DNA of 55,395 nt from assembly GCA_016789955.1 (NCBI GenBank), contig JAEUPB010000069.1, positions 1 through 55,395 of the forward strand. The letters run 5' to 3'. Position 1 is the stretch's first letter, and each line of letters begins with the position of its first letter. Shown one piece after another: positions 40,855-50,091 of this stretch. Both the position numbers and the translations under genes were made by a program. Source of the DNA: Rubrivivax sp. Its GTDB lineage: Bacteria > Pseudomonadota > Gammaproteobacteria > Burkholderiales > Burkholderiaceae_C. The notes beneath the pieces are model-generated. The model was not told the origin of the DNA. It did no database searches and was given only the letters and a program-made list of their open reading frames with translations.

Positions 40855-41586
40855 TCAGTCCCGGGCCTTCTTCGAGCCGAGGTAGGTCTCGACGACGCGC
40901 GGGTCGCCGGCCAGCTCCGCGGCCGGACCCTCGAGCGCGATGGCACCGGTTTCGAGCACGTAGCCGTGGTCGGCCACCTCGAGCGCCGCGCGCGCGTTCT
41001 GTTCGACGAGCAGGATGCTCGTGCCGGCCTCGCGCAGCGTCTCGATGATGCGGAAGATCTCGCGCACGACCAGCGGCGCCAGGCCGAGGCTGGGCTCGTC
41101 GAGCATCAGCAGCTTGGGGCTCGACATCAGCGCTCGGCCCACGGCCAGCATCTGCCGCTCGCCGCCGGACAGCGTGCCGGCGAGCTGCGTGCGGCGCTCC
41201 TTCAGGCGCGGGAACAGCGTGTAGACGCGCTCGAGGCCGCCCTTCCAGTCGGGCACGCGCTGCTTCATGGCGCGGTAGCCGCCGAGCACAAGGTTGTCCT
41301 CCACCGGCATGGTGCCGAACAGCTCGCGCTTCTCGGGCACCAGCGCCAGGCCCAGCATCACGCGCTCCTCGAGCGTGACGTCGGAGAGGTCGGTGCCGTC
41401 GAAGACGACCTGACCGCGCGACGGCAGCACGGCCATCAGCGCGTTCAGCGTGGTGCTCTTGCCGGCACCGTTCGGGCCGATGATCGTGACCACCTGGCCC
41501 TTCTCGAGCCTGAAGTTCAGGCCGGTGAGCACTTCCGCGCGGCCGTAGCCGGCGTGCAGGTCGGTCACCTGGAGCAGCGCCGCCAT
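40855..41586 (-). CDS. livF: ABC transporter ATPase, LivF type
   Basis: 243 residues. Walker A GPNGAGKST, LSGGERQMLAVGRAL signature, Walker B LLMLDEPSLGLAP and ILLVEQNARAAL are all present, with the LivF-style GYGRAEVLTGLNF start. It is the second ATPase of the branched-chain-type importer; its start is one base from the LivMG stop. Cytoplasmic, paired with LivG in the dimer. The real substrate is likely an aromatic acid judging by the operon. Confidence 0.93.
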   Translation of the reverse strand: MAALLQVTDLHAGYGRAEVLTGLNFRLEKGQVVTIIGPNGAGKSTTLNALMAVLPSRGQVVFDGTDLSDVTLEERVMLGLALVPEKRELFGTMPVEDNLVLGGYRAMKQRVPDWKGGLERVYTLFPRLKERRTQLAGTLSGGERQMLAVGRALMSSPKLLMLDEPSLGLAPLVVREIFRIIETLREAGTSILLVEQNARAALEVADHGYVLETGAIALEGPAAELAGDPRVVETYLGSKKARD

Positions 41587-41587
41587 G

Positions 41588-43348
41588 TCAGTGCTCCGTG
41601 CCGAGGTAGGCGGCGCGCACGACGGGGCTCGCCTGCACCTCCTCGGGCGTGCCTTCGAGCAGGCGGGTGCCGAACTCCATCACGACGATGCGGTCGGTCA
41701 GCCCCATCACGAAGTCCATGTCGTGTTCCACCAGCAGCAGGCTCATGCCCTCGGCGCGCAGCTGCTTCAGCACCGCGCCCAGCGCCTGCTTCTCCTTGTG
41801 GCGCAGGCCGGCGGCCGGCTCGTCCAGCAGCAGCAGTGCGGGGTCGGTGGCCAGCGCGCGCGCGATCTCCATCAGCCGCTGCGGGCCCAGCGCGAGATTG
41901 CCGGCGAGTTCGTGCATCTGCTCGGCCATGCCGATGCGCTGCAGCTGGCGCTCGGCCTCGGCGAACAGGCGGCGCTCCTCGGCGCGGTCCAGCCGCAGCA
42001 TCGCCTGCAGCTCGCCGGCCGAGCTGCGCAGGTAGCCGCCGAGCGCCACGTTCTCCAGCACGGTCATCTCCGGAATCATCTTCACGTGCTGGAAGGTGCG
42101 CGAGACGCCGCGCCGCGCGATCTCGCGCGAGGGCAGGCCGCCGATCGCCTCGCCGCGGAAGCGCACCTCGCCGCGGGTCAGCGGCAGCACGCCGGTGATC
42201 AAATTGAAGGTGGTCGACTTGCCGGCGCCATTGGGCCCGATGAGGCCGACGATGTCGCCGCCGCGGATGTCGAAGCTCACGTCGTTGACGGCCACCAGCC
42301 CGCCGAACTCCTTGCGCACTTCCTTCACCTCGAGCAGCGGCTCGCCGCGGGCCGGCTTGGCGCGTGCGGGCAGCGGCTCGGCGCCTTCCCAGTCGCGCGT
42401 GCGGCGTGGCGTGGGCAGGCGGCGCGCCACGAAGCTCCAAAGGCCGTCGGGCGCGTACTTCAGCACCACCACCAGCACGATGCCGAAGACGATGGTCTCG
42501 AAGTTGCCGCTGGTGCCGATGAGCTTGGGGAGCAGCACCTGCAGCTGGTCCTCCACCAGGCGCACCGCGGCCGAGCCGAGGAAGGCCCCCCAGACCTGGC
42601 CGACGCCGCCGAGCACCGCCATGAACAGGTACTCGATGCCCCGATTGATGCCGAACGGCGACGGGCTCACGCTGCGCTGGAAGTGGGCGAACAGCCAGCC
42701 CGACACGGCCGCCAGGAAGGCGGCGATCACGAACACCGTGAGCTTGTAGCGGAAGGTCGAGATGCCCATCGCCTCGGCCATCGTCGAGCCGCCCTTCAGC
42801 GCGCGGATCGCGCGGCCGGGCCGCGAGTCGAGCAGGTGCACGGCACCCAGCGCCGCCAGCAGTGCCACGCCCCACACCAGCGGATGCAGGCCGCGCCCGG
42901 TGCCCAGGCTCCAGCCGAACAGCGACAGCGGCGGGATGCCCAGGATGCCGTCGTACTTGCCCAGCCACTCCATGTTGGCCATCGTGTAGTTCAGCGCCAG
43001 GCCCCATGCGATGGTGGCCAGCGGCAGGTAGTGGCCGGACATGCGCAGCGTGATCGCCCCCAGCACCAGCGCCGCCGCCACGGCCAGCGCGACGCCCACC
43101 AGCAACGTGAGCCACGGCGAGATGCCCAGCTTCACCGCCAGGAACGCCGCCGTGTAGGCGCCCACGCCGACGAAGGCCGCCTGCCCGAACGACGTCAGGC
43201 CCGACACGCCGGTCAGCAGCACGAGGCCGAGCGCGACGATCGCGTACAGGCCGATGTAGATGCTCTGCGTGATCCAGAAGTCCGGCACCGGCAGCGCGGG
43301 CAGCAGCATCATGACCGCCGCGAAGGCGGGGAAGGCCCACTTCGTCAT
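41588..43348 (-). CDS. livMG: Fused permease-ATPase of a branched-chain-type ABC importer (LivM-LivG)
   Basis: 586 residues. Residues about 1-320 are the LivM permease (VLLTGVSGLTSFGQAAFVGVGAY, then RPGRAIRALKGGSTMAEAMG, the EAA-like loop); a charged linker (PTPRRTRDWEGAEPLPARAK) leads to the LivG ATPase at about 340-586 with GPNGAGKST, NLALGPQRLMEIARAL, LLLLDEPAAGL and LLLVEHDMDFVMG. The fusion is continuous in one frame. LivH start is two bases away. Known fused LivMG proteins occur in Burkholderiales; the substrate is inferred as aromatic. Confidence 0.9.
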   Translation of the reverse strand: MTKWAFPAFAAVMMLLPALPVPDFWITQSIYIGLYAIVALGLVLLTGVSGLTSFGQAAFVGVGAYTAAFLAVKLGISPWLTLLVGVALAVAAALVLGAITLRMSGHYLPLATIAWGLALNYTMANMEWLGKYDGILGIPPLSLFGWSLGTGRGLHPLVWGVALLAALGAVHLLDSRPGRAIRALKGGSTMAEAMGISTFRYKLTVFVIAAFLAAVSGWLFAHFQRSVSPSPFGINRGIEYLFMAVLGGVGQVWGAFLGSAAVRLVEDQLQVLLPKLIGTSGNFETIVFGIVLVVVLKYAPDGLWSFVARRLPTPRRTRDWEGAEPLPARAKPARGEPLLEVKEVRKEFGGLVAVNDVSFDIRGGDIVGLIGPNGAGKSTTFNLITGVLPLTRGEVRFRGEAIGGLPSREIARRGVSRTFQHVKMIPEMTVLENVALGGYLRSSAGELQAMLRLDRAEERRLFAEAERQLQRIGMAEQMHELAGNLALGPQRLMEIARALATDPALLLLDEPAAGLRHKEKQALGAVLKQLRAEGMSLLLVEHDMDFVMGLTDRIVVMEFGTRLLEGTPEEVQASPVVRAAYLGTEH

Positions 43349-43350
43349 GG

Positions 43351-44388
43351 TCAGTGTTCCTCGCCGTGCGGGTCGCGCAGCGAGCGCCACAGCAGCACCG
43401 GCAGGATCGTGGAGAACACGATCACTTCCTTGTAGGCACTGGCCCAGAAGCTGCCGAAGCTCTCCAGCAGCCCGACCGCGAGAGCGCCGACCAGCGCCAG
43501 CGGGTAGCTCGACAGGCCGGCGAACACCGCGGCGACGAAGCCCTTCAGGCCGATCAGGAAGCCGCTGTCGTAGAACACCGTCGTCGTCGGCCCGATCAGC
43601 AGGCCTGACAGCGCTCCGATGAAGGCGGCCATCGTGAACGACAGCCGGCCGGCGCCGTTGCTGGAGATGCCCATCAGCCGCGCGCCCAGCCGGTTCACGG
43701 CCGTCGCGCGCAGTGCCTTGCCGGCGAGCGACTTCTCGAAGAACAGCCACAGCCCGACGATCAGCGCCAGCGACGCCGCGAAGATGATCAGCGCCTGCCC
43801 CTGCAGCGTGACGCCGCCCAGCGAGTAGCGCTGGTCCCAGAAGCTCGGGTTGCGGAACCCTTCGGCGCCGAAGAAGTAGAGGCCGAGGCCGACGAGCGCG
43901 AAGTGCACGCCCACCGAGACGATCAGCAGCACCAGCACGCTGGCATCGGCCAGCGACTCGTAGGCCAGGCGATAGATCAAGCTGCCGAACGGCGTGACCA
44001 GCGCCACCGTGAGCGCGGCCTGTGCCAGCAGCGGCAGGCCGCGCGGCGCGGCCCACACCGTGATCGCCGACACCACCACCGGCCAGGCCAGCGTGCGCAG
44101 CGCCTGGGCCGCCATCCTGCCGGGCCGCTGGCCGTGGCGCAGGCCGTTCACGGCGTCCTGCAGCGTGACGGCCACCGCCAGCACCAGCAGGAACCACACC
44201 GTGCCCGGCACGCGGCCGGCCTGCAGCAGCGCCAGCGTGAGGGCTCCGAACGCGACGAACTCGCCCTGCGGGATGAAGATCACCCGCGTGACGGCGAACA
44301 CCAGCACCGTGGCCAGCGCCAACAGCGCGTAGATCGCGCCGTTGGTCAGGCCGTCGAATGCCAGGATCCCGGCGATCGTCGCGTCCAT
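43351..44388 (-). CDS. livH: ABC importer permease, LivH type
   Basis: 345 residues with about nine hydrophobic helices. [20 protein letters not shown] and the late [21 protein letters not shown] match LivH; the coupling loop [20 protein letters not shown] sits before the final helices. An extra segment of about 50 residues in the N-terminal half is longer than typical LivH proteins (about 300). It starts 11 bp after the binding-protein gene and ends two bases before LivMG. Confidence 0.9.
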   Translation of the reverse strand: MDATIAGILAFDGLTNGAIYALLALATVLVFAVTRVIFIPQGEFVAFGALTLALLQAGRVPGTVWFLLVLAVAVTLQDAVNGLRHGQRPGRMAAQALRTLAWPVVVSAITVWAAPRGLPLLAQAALTVALVTPFGSLIYRLAYESLADASVLVLLIVSVGVHFALVGLGLYFFGAEGFRNPSFWDQRYSLGGVTLQGQALIIFAASLALIVGLWLFFEKSLAGKALRATAVNRLGARLMGISSNGAGRLSFTMAAFIGALSGLLIGPTTTVFYDSGFLIGLKGFVAAVFAGLSSYPLALVGALAVGLLESFGSFWASAYKEVIVFSTILPVLLWRSLRDPHGEEH

Positions 44389-44399
44389 CGTGCGCTATC

Positions 44400-45542
44400 T
44401 CACTTCTCGACGACGAACTGGCCGTTCACCACCTTCAGCATCACGCCGGTCTCCGTCGTGTAGCCGTTGTGGTCGGTGGGCGTCCAGTTCATCACGCCGT
44501 GCGAGAAGATCGTGCGGCCCATCGTCTCGACGGCATCGCGCAGTGCGGCACGGAACTCCGGCGTGCCCGGCTTGGCCTTCTTCAGCGCCACCGGCAGGAT
44601 CTTCTCGACCACGATCCTCGCGTCGTAGGCGTGGCCGGCGAACTGGTTGCGCGAGCCCTTGCCGTAGGCGGCCTCGTACTTGGTGACGAAGTCGACCGCG
44701 ACGGCCTTCGACGGATGGCTGTCGGGCAGCTGCTCGGCCACCACGGCCGGGCCGCTGACGACATAGGAGCCCTCGACGTCCTTGCCGCCGATGCGCACCA
44801 GGTCGGGCGTGGCCGCCGCATGCGTCTGGTAGACCTTGCCCTTGAAGCCGCGCTCGATCACCGCCTTGTGCGGCATCGCGGCGCCGGAGCCGGAAGCCAC
44901 GACCAGCATCGCGTCGGGATTGGCCGACACCAGCTTCAAGGCCTGCGGCGTGACGCTGGTGTCGCTGCGCGCGAAGCGCTCGGTGGCGACCACCTTGATG
45001 CCGGCCTTCTCGCCCTGCGCGGTGAACTCCTTCAGCCACAGCTCGCCGTAGGCATCGGTGTAGCCGAGGAAGCCGACGGTCTTGACGCCGTTCTTCTTCA
45101 TGTGCTCGATGATCGGGTGCGCCATCACCGCGAAGCCCTGCGGCAGGCGGAACAGCCACTTCTCCTGCTCCGGCGGCACACCCACCGGCGAGATCGCGAT
45201 CTGCGTCGTCCTGGCTTCGGTGGCGATCGGCGCCACCGCGACCGACACCGTGGTGATCGAGCCCCCCATGATCAGGTCGACCTTGTCGTCGGTGACGAAG
45301 CGGCGCGCGTTGCTGGCGCCCTTGCTGGGGTCGGATGCGTCGTCGAGGATGATCAGGTTGACCTTCTCGCCGGCGATCGTCTGCGGCCACAGCTTGAACT
45401 GGTTGCCCACCGGGATGCCGAGGCCCGAGGCGGGGCCGGTGAGCGACAGCGTGACGCCGATGTTGACATCGGCCCAGGCCGCGCCGGTCATCAGCACCGC
45501 CGCGGCGGCAGCGACCAGGGTGCGCAGGGGGGAATGCTTCAT
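44400..45542 (-). CDS. ABC substrate-binding protein, branched-chain/aromatic type
   Basis: 380 residues from ATG 45542. A signal peptide (LRTLVAAAAAVLMTGAAWA) is followed by a type I periplasmic binding fold: VNIGVTLSLTGPASGLGIP, LIILDDASDPSKGASNARRF, VDLIMGGSITTVSVAVAPIA and FRLPQGFAVMAHPI. Proteins of this class in similar operons (for example CouP of Rhodopseudomonas palustris) bind hydroxycinnamates rather than leucine. Sits between the thioesterase and the permease genes with 12-100 bp gaps. Ligand is inferred from context. Confidence 0.88.
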   Translation of the reverse strand: MKHSPLRTLVAAAAAVLMTGAAWADVNIGVTLSLTGPASGLGIPVGNQFKLWPQTIAGEKVNLIILDDASDPSKGASNARRFVTDDKVDLIMGGSITTVSVAVAPIATEARTTQIAISPVGVPPEQEKWLFRLPQGFAVMAHPIIEHMKKNGVKTVGFLGYTDAYGELWLKEFTAQGEKAGIKVVATERFARSDTSVTPQALKLVSANPDAMLVVASGSGAAMPHKAVIERGFKGKVYQTHAAATPDLVRIGGKDVEGSYVVSGPAVVAEQLPDSHPSKAVAVDFVTKYEAAYGKGSRNQFAGHAYDARIVVEKILPVALKKAKPGTPEFRAALRDAVETMGRTIFSHGVMNWTPTDHNGYTTETGVMLKVVNGQFVVEK

Positions 45543-45643
45543 GTGAGTCTCCAGTTCACCGGTCGGGCCGGCGTTGGTTGCAGGGGTGGGTGGAACAACG
45601 CGGGCACGGGCCCCGGCGCGACAGGGAAAACCTGCGGAGCGAT

Positions 45644-46063
45644 CTAGACGCATAGGGCCTTGATGTCCTCGGGAATGGGGATCGAACGAATGCGATCGGG
45701 GTTCTCGGGGTCGCGCATGATGAAGGTGCGCACCTCGGTGCCTTCGCACAGCAGCGTGTCGCCGCGCATCACGCGGTGGCGGTGCTTGAAGGTCTTCGCA
45801 GCCCATTCCTCGATGGTCGTGTGCACCTCGATCGTCTCGCCATAGGTGGCCGCCTTGTAGAACCTGGTGTGGATCTCCAGCAGCGGCGTGCCGTGGATGT
45901 TGCGGGTCTTCGCCAGCACGCGCCACGGGGGGACTCCCTGAGCCATGAAGAATGCGAGCGAGGCCTCGTCCATCCAGCGGCTGAAGTTCGGGAAGAAGAC
46001 GATGCCGGCGGGGTCGCAGTCGCCGAACTGCACGTCGACGCGATAAACGTTGGATTTGCTCAT
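45644..46063 (-). CDS. 4-hydroxybenzoyl-CoA thioesterase (hotdog fold)
   Basis: 139 residues. VQFGDCDPAGIVFFPNFSRW is close to the family signature of the Pseudomonas CBS3 enzyme, with the catalytic Asp at residue 17, the same number. It would release 4-hydroxybenzoate or vanillate from the CoA thioester left by the thiolase. Its ATG overlaps the thiolase stop (ATGA). It may also accept other short aroyl-CoA esters. Confidence 0.88.
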   Translation of the reverse strand: MSKSNVYRVDVQFGDCDPAGIVFFPNFSRWMDEASLAFFMAQGVPPWRVLAKTRNIHGTPLLEIHTRFYKAATYGETIEVHTTIEEWAAKTFKHRHRVMRGDTLLCEGTEVRTFIMRDPENPDRIRSIPIPEDIKALCV

Positions 46064-47325
46064 CGCGACGCCTCCGGGTTCTCCACCAGCAGCGCGATGC
46101 CCTGGCCGCCGCCGATGCAGGCCGAGGCCACGCCCCAGCGGGCGCCGATGGCGCGGAGTTGCCGTGCCACGGTGATCGTCAGCCGCACGCCGGTGGCCGC
46201 CAGCGGGTGGCCCAGCGCGATGGCGCCGCCGTGCACGTTGAGCCGGTCGAGGTCGAGCTTCAGCTCGCGCGCCACGGCCAGCGTCTGCGCGCCCTGCGCC
46301 TCGTTGATCTCGAAGCGGGCCACGTCGTCGAGCTTCAGGCCGGAACGCTCCAGCAGCAGCCGGATCGCCGGCGCCGGGCCGATGCCCATGATCTCCGGCG
46401 GCACGCCCACCACCGAGGCCGCGGCCACGCGCGCCAGCGGCGTGCGGCCCCAGCGCTGCACGGTGGCGTCGTCGGCCACCAGCGCAGCGGCGGCGGCGTC
46501 GGTCAGGGCCGAGCTGTTGCCGCCGGTCTGCACGCCGTCGGGGAACACGGTGCGCAGCTTGGCCAGCACGTCGACCGGCGTCGGGCGGGGATGCGTGTCG
46601 CGGTCGGCCACCGTGGCCTTGCCCGAGAGCTTCAGCGCACGCGGCTTGTAGCCTGGCAGCTCGAAGGTCTCGCTGGCCACCGGCACGATCTCGCCGGCCA
46701 GCCAGCCCGAGGCTTGCGCGTCCACGGCCCGCGCGAACGACAGCGACGCGAACTCGTCCACCGCGCCGCGCGTGATCGCGTACTTGGCGGCGAGGTTCTC
46801 GGCCGTGCGGATCATCGAGATCGCCGCGGCCGGGTCGGTCAGCGCCTCCCACATGTAGTCCTTGAACCCGATCGGCGCGCCCAGGCGGAAGCCGCCGCGG
46901 TGGTCGAAGGCCGCGATCGGGTTGCGCGTCATGCTCTCGGTGCCCACCAGCAGCGCGCAGGTCGCGCCGCCGCAGGCGATCTGCTCGGCGGCCTGGCGGA
47001 ACAGCTCGAAGCCGGTGCCGCAGATGCGCTGCGCGTTCAACGCCGGCACCGCCTGCGGCACGCCGGCGTAGAGGCCGATGTGCCGCGCCACGTAGAACTG
47101 GTCGAAGCCGCCCGGCGCCATGTTGCCGGTGACGACCGAGTCGACCTGCGCGGCGTCGACGCCGGCGCGCTCGAGCACGCTGCGCGCGGCCTTGATGCCC
47201 AGGTCGATCGGGTTGGCGTCGGCGAAGGCGCCCTGGTAGTCGACCATCGGCGTGCGCACGCCGTCGAGGATCCAGGCGCGCTTGGACGCCTGGTCGAACG
47301 ATTGGTAGAGCCCGGCGCTGCTCAT
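46060..47325 (-). CDS. Thiolase, acetyl-CoA acyltransferase
   Basis: 421 residues. The nucleophile Cys is in QRICGTGFELF, the second half has HGGAIALGHPLAATGVR and the third catalytic motif reads ACIGGGQGIALL. It would cleave a 3-oxoacyl-CoA, here probably 3-(4-hydroxyaryl)-3-oxopropanoyl-CoA, to an aroyl-CoA and acetyl-CoA. Start and stop overlap the neighbouring hydratase and thioesterase genes by four bases (ATGA), so the three are translationally coupled. Confidence 0.9.
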   Translation of the reverse strand: MSSAGLYQSFDQASKRAWILDGVRTPMVDYQGAFADANPIDLGIKAARSVLERAGVDAAQVDSVVTGNMAPGGFDQFYVARHIGLYAGVPQAVPALNAQRICGTGFELFRQAAEQIACGGATCALLVGTESMTRNPIAAFDHRGGFRLGAPIGFKDYMWEALTDPAAAISMIRTAENLAAKYAITRGAVDEFASLSFARAVDAQASGWLAGEIVPVASETFELPGYKPRALKLSGKATVADRDTHPRPTPVDVLAKLRTVFPDGVQTGGNSSALTDAAAAALVADDATVQRWGRTPLARVAAASVVGVPPEIMGIGPAPAIRLLLERSGLKLDDVARFEINEAQGAQTLAVARELKLDLDRLNVHGGAIALGHPLAATGVRLTITVARQLRAIGARWGVASACIGGGQGIALLVENPEASR

Positions 47326-48110
47326 GAGGACTTCGCCACCTTGCCGGCGCGCTTCTCGAGGAACGCACGCACGCGCTCCTTGGCCGCCTCGTCGCCCTGC
47401 GCGATGGAGGAGATCAGCGATTCCATGAAGAGGCCGTCGGACGCCGACAGGTCGGCGATGCGCGGCAGCGCCTGCGTGATCGCGTAGTTCGACAGCGGTG
47501 CGTTGCCGGCGATCTTGGTGGCGAGTTCCAGCGCCTTGGCCAGGCCCTGGCCGTCGGCCACGCGGTAGTTGCTGATGGCGCAGGCCTGGCCCTCGTCGGC
47601 GTCGAAGACGCGGCCGGTGAGCATCATGTCGGTCATGCGTGCCACGCCGATCAGCCGGCTGATGCGCACCGAACCGCCGCCGCCGACGAAGATGCCGCGC
47701 GTGCCTTCGGGCAGGCCGTAGAACGCGCTGTCCTCGGCCACGCGCAGGTGCGCCGACGAGGCGAGTTCGAGCCCGCCGCCCACCACCGCGCCGTGCAGCA
47801 CGGCGATCACCGGCACCGGGCCGAACTGGATCGCGTCGAAGCAGGCGTGCCACATGCGCGAGTGCTGCATGCCTTCGGCCACGTTGCGCTCGGTCACCTC
47901 GGAAAGGTCGAGGCCGGCGCAGAAGTGGTCGCCGGCGCCGCTGATCACCGCCGCGCGCACGGTCTTGGGGATGTTCACCCACACCGTGTGCAGCTGAGAG
48001 AGCAGTTCGTCGCTGACCGAGTTGCGCTTGGCCGGGCGGTTCAGCCGCACGTGCAGCACCGGGCCTTCGGTGGTGATCTGCAGCAGGTCGAGAGCGTCGT
48101 AGAGGGACAT
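47322..48110 (-). CDS. Enoyl-CoA hydratase (crotonase family), hydroxycinnamoyl-CoA hydratase candidate
   Basis: 262 residues. LNRPAKRNSVSDELL, FCAGLDLSEV, GAVVGGGLELASSAHLRVAE and LPEGTRGIFVGGGGSVRISR show the oxyanion-hole and the two catalytic Glu regions of the crotonase fold. Located directly after feruloyl-CoA synthase with a 30-bp gap. It may simply hydrate the double bond (beta-oxidation) or hydrate-and-cleave to an aldehyde (Ech type). A thiolase and thioesterase next to it favour simple hydration. Confidence 0.88.
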   Translation of the reverse strand: MSLYDALDLLQITTEGPVLHVRLNRPAKRNSVSDELLSQLHTVWVNIPKTVRAAVISGAGDHFCAGLDLSEVTERNVAEGMQHSRMWHACFDAIQFGPVPVIAVLHGAVVGGGLELASSAHLRVAEDSAFYGLPEGTRGIFVGGGGSVRISRLIGVARMTDMMLTGRVFDADEGQACAISNYRVADGQGLAKALELATKIAGNAPLSNYAITQALPRIADLSASDGLFMESLISSIAQGDEAAKERVRAFLEKRAGKVAKSS

Positions 48111-48140
48111 CGTGGGTCCGGTGGAAGGAAGAGGGTGGGG

Positions 48141-49958
48141 CTACGGCCGGATGACGTCGTCGCCCGGCGGATTCGCGTACAGCGCGTCGACGTCGGCGGC
48201 GCGCCGCTGAAGCGTCAGCCGCTGGTTCAGGTAGCCCTTGTCGGTGAGCTCGCCGGCGGCCATGCTGGGCGCGTCGGGCATCAGCCGGGCGCGCGTGGGC
48301 ACCATCGACGAGCCGCCGCCTTCGGCCTTCAGCTCGCGCAGCACGTTGCGCACCGCGGCGGCCACGTCGGCACGGGGCAGCGCGCGGGCCGCGTCGGTGA
48401 GGAACACCAGCGCGCCGATCTCGCCGCGGTCATGGCCGGTGATGGCCACGTCCTGCACCAGCGGCGCCAGCGCGTTGACGAGCTTCAGCCGCAGCGTGCC
48501 CACCGAGACCCAGGTGCCGCTGGTCAGCTTGAAGTCCTCGGCCACGCGGCCGTTGAAGACGATGCCGGACGATGCATCGTTCTCGTCGAGCAGGTAGCCG
48601 GCGTCGCCGATGCGGTAGTAGCCCTCTTCGTCGAAGGCGTCCTTCGTGGCCTGCGGGTTGTTGCGGTAGCCCGGGAAGATGTTCGGCCCGCGCACCCGCA
48701 TCTCGAGCTTGCCGCCGTTGGGGATGAACTTCACCTCGGCACCCGGCATCGGCAGCCCGATGACGCCGGGCCGCTCGAGGTACCAGTTGGCGAAGGTGAT
48801 GGCCGGCGCGGTCTCGGTGGACCCCCACGACGTGGTGAACCACACCGGCTCGCTGCGCACGGTGGCGGCCACCGCCTCCACGCGGCGCCACGTGGCCTCG
48901 GGCATGCCGGCGCCGGCGTAGAAGACCATGCGCAGCTTCTCGAAGAAGCGCCGGGCCAGCGCGGCATCGCCTTCGAGCGCCGGCAGCAGCATCTCGTAGC
49001 CCTTGGGCACGTTGAAGTAGATCGTCGGCTGCACCGTGCGCAGGTTGACCACCGTGCGGCCGATCGCCTGCGGCAGCGGGCGGCCGTCGTCGATGTACAT
49101 CGTGCCGCCCCAGCGCATCACCATGTGGATGTTGTGATTGCCGCCGAAGGTGTGGCTCCACGGCAGCCAGTCCAGCAGCACCGGCTTCTCGTGCGCCAGG
49201 AAGCGCAGCGTCTGGCCGATCATCTCCTGGTTGGCGGTGAGCATGCGGTGGGTGTTGATCACCACCTTGGGCGTGCCGGTGGAGCCGCTGGTCAGCAGGT
49301 ACTTGGCGTGCGTGTCGGGGGTCACGGCCTCGAAGGCCTGCTGCACCGCGGGCGTCTCGGCCGCCGCTGCGAGCTGCTCGAAGGCCAGCGCACCGGGCAC
49401 CGTCCCGGCGCCGTGCGAGAACACCGCCACCGCCTCGATCGGGGCCTCCTCGAGCGCCGGTGCGTACACCGCCGCGTCGGACGCGTAGACCAGCCCCGGC
49501 TGCAGCGTGTGCAGGATGCCGTGGATGCGCGAGTAGTCGGTGCCGGCGAGGCGGCAGTAGCCGCTGGAGACGGTGCAGCTCGCGCGGCCCACGTGCATGG
49601 CCGCGAGCATCAGCACGAGGTGGTCGAGCGAGTTGTCGGAGAGCACGACGACCGGCTTGTCGGCAGGCAGGTTCAGGTCGAGCAGGCCTTGCGCGATGCG
49701 GCCGACGCGCTCGCGCAGCGCCCGCCACGAGAGCACCGTCCAGGTGGTGCGGCCGGTGCCGTCGGTGCCGGCCGGCTCGGCGAAGGCGGGGGCGTCGGGC
49801 GTCTCGCGGGCCCACTGCTCGAGCCAGTCGCCGATGCGCCGCACGTGCGGCTTCAGCGGCTCGGGCGAGCGCAGCACGAAAGCGCCGCCGGCGAGGTCGG
49901 TGCGCACCGTGCGGCGCGGCGCGAGCCAGTGCGGGTCGTCGAAGAAGCTGCCGGCCAC
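48141..49958 (-). CDS. fcs: Feruloyl-CoA synthase (acyl-activating enzyme)
   Basis: 605 residues from GTG 49958, with a GAGGAG Shine-Dalgarno and 8-bp spacing; longer frames upstream would cross the TetR operators. The ANL motifs are LLTSGSTGTPKVVINTH (ATP loop), TTSWGSTETAP and YYRIGDAGYLLDEN with FNGRVAEDFKL. Activates ferulate, coumarate or caffeate to the CoA thioester. First gene of the operon that continues with hydratase and thiolase. Regulated probably by the divergent TetR. Symbol by resemblance to FCS proteins of this length. Confidence 0.85.
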   Translation of the reverse strand: MAGSFFDDPHWLAPRRTVRTDLAGGAFVLRSPEPLKPHVRRIGDWLEQWARETPDAPAFAEPAGTDGTGRTTWTVLSWRALRERVGRIAQGLLDLNLPADKPVVVLSDNSLDHLVLMLAAMHVGRASCTVSSGYCRLAGTDYSRIHGILHTLQPGLVYASDAAVYAPALEEAPIEAVAVFSHGAGTVPGALAFEQLAAAAETPAVQQAFEAVTPDTHAKYLLTSGSTGTPKVVINTHRMLTANQEMIGQTLRFLAHEKPVLLDWLPWSHTFGGNHNIHMVMRWGGTMYIDDGRPLPQAIGRTVVNLRTVQPTIYFNVPKGYEMLLPALEGDAALARRFFEKLRMVFYAGAGMPEATWRRVEAVAATVRSEPVWFTTSWGSTETAPAITFANWYLERPGVIGLPMPGAEVKFIPNGGKLEMRVRGPNIFPGYRNNPQATKDAFDEEGYYRIGDAGYLLDENDASSGIVFNGRVAEDFKLTSGTWVSVGTLRLKLVNALAPLVQDVAITGHDRGEIGALVFLTDAARALPRADVAAAVRNVLRELKAEGGGSSMVPTRARLMPDAPSMAAGELTDKGYLNQRLTLQRRAADVDALYANPPGDDVIRP

Positions 49959-50002
49959 GGGGTTGTCTCCTCGGGCATGGACGATGCCGGATCGCACCAA
50001 TC

Positions 50003-50018
50003 CATACACATCTGTATG
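50003..50018. promoter_or_regulatory. TetR operator copy 1 (CATACACATCTGTATG)
   Basis: Near-perfect dyad CATACA-CATC-TGTATG. With one more base upstream (50002) the 17-bp string is identical to the copy at 50075-50091. It lies 45 bp upstream of the feruloyl-CoA synthase start, within the likely promoter. Confidence 0.75.
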
Positions 50019-50075
50019 TGAACGGGACTGTAGCGGCCACCTCGTGAAAGGCCTCAGCGGGTAAACCCTGATCGC

Positions 50076-50091
50076 CATACACATCTGTATG
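50076..50091. promoter_or_regulatory. TetR operator copy 2, overlapping the TetR start codon
   Basis: Second identical copy of the dyad, 73 bp from the first. Its last three bases are the ATG at 50089. If the true TetR start is a later ATG (50107 or 50119), the site is in the 5' leader; either way it could block the repressor's own transcription. Confidence 0.75.
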
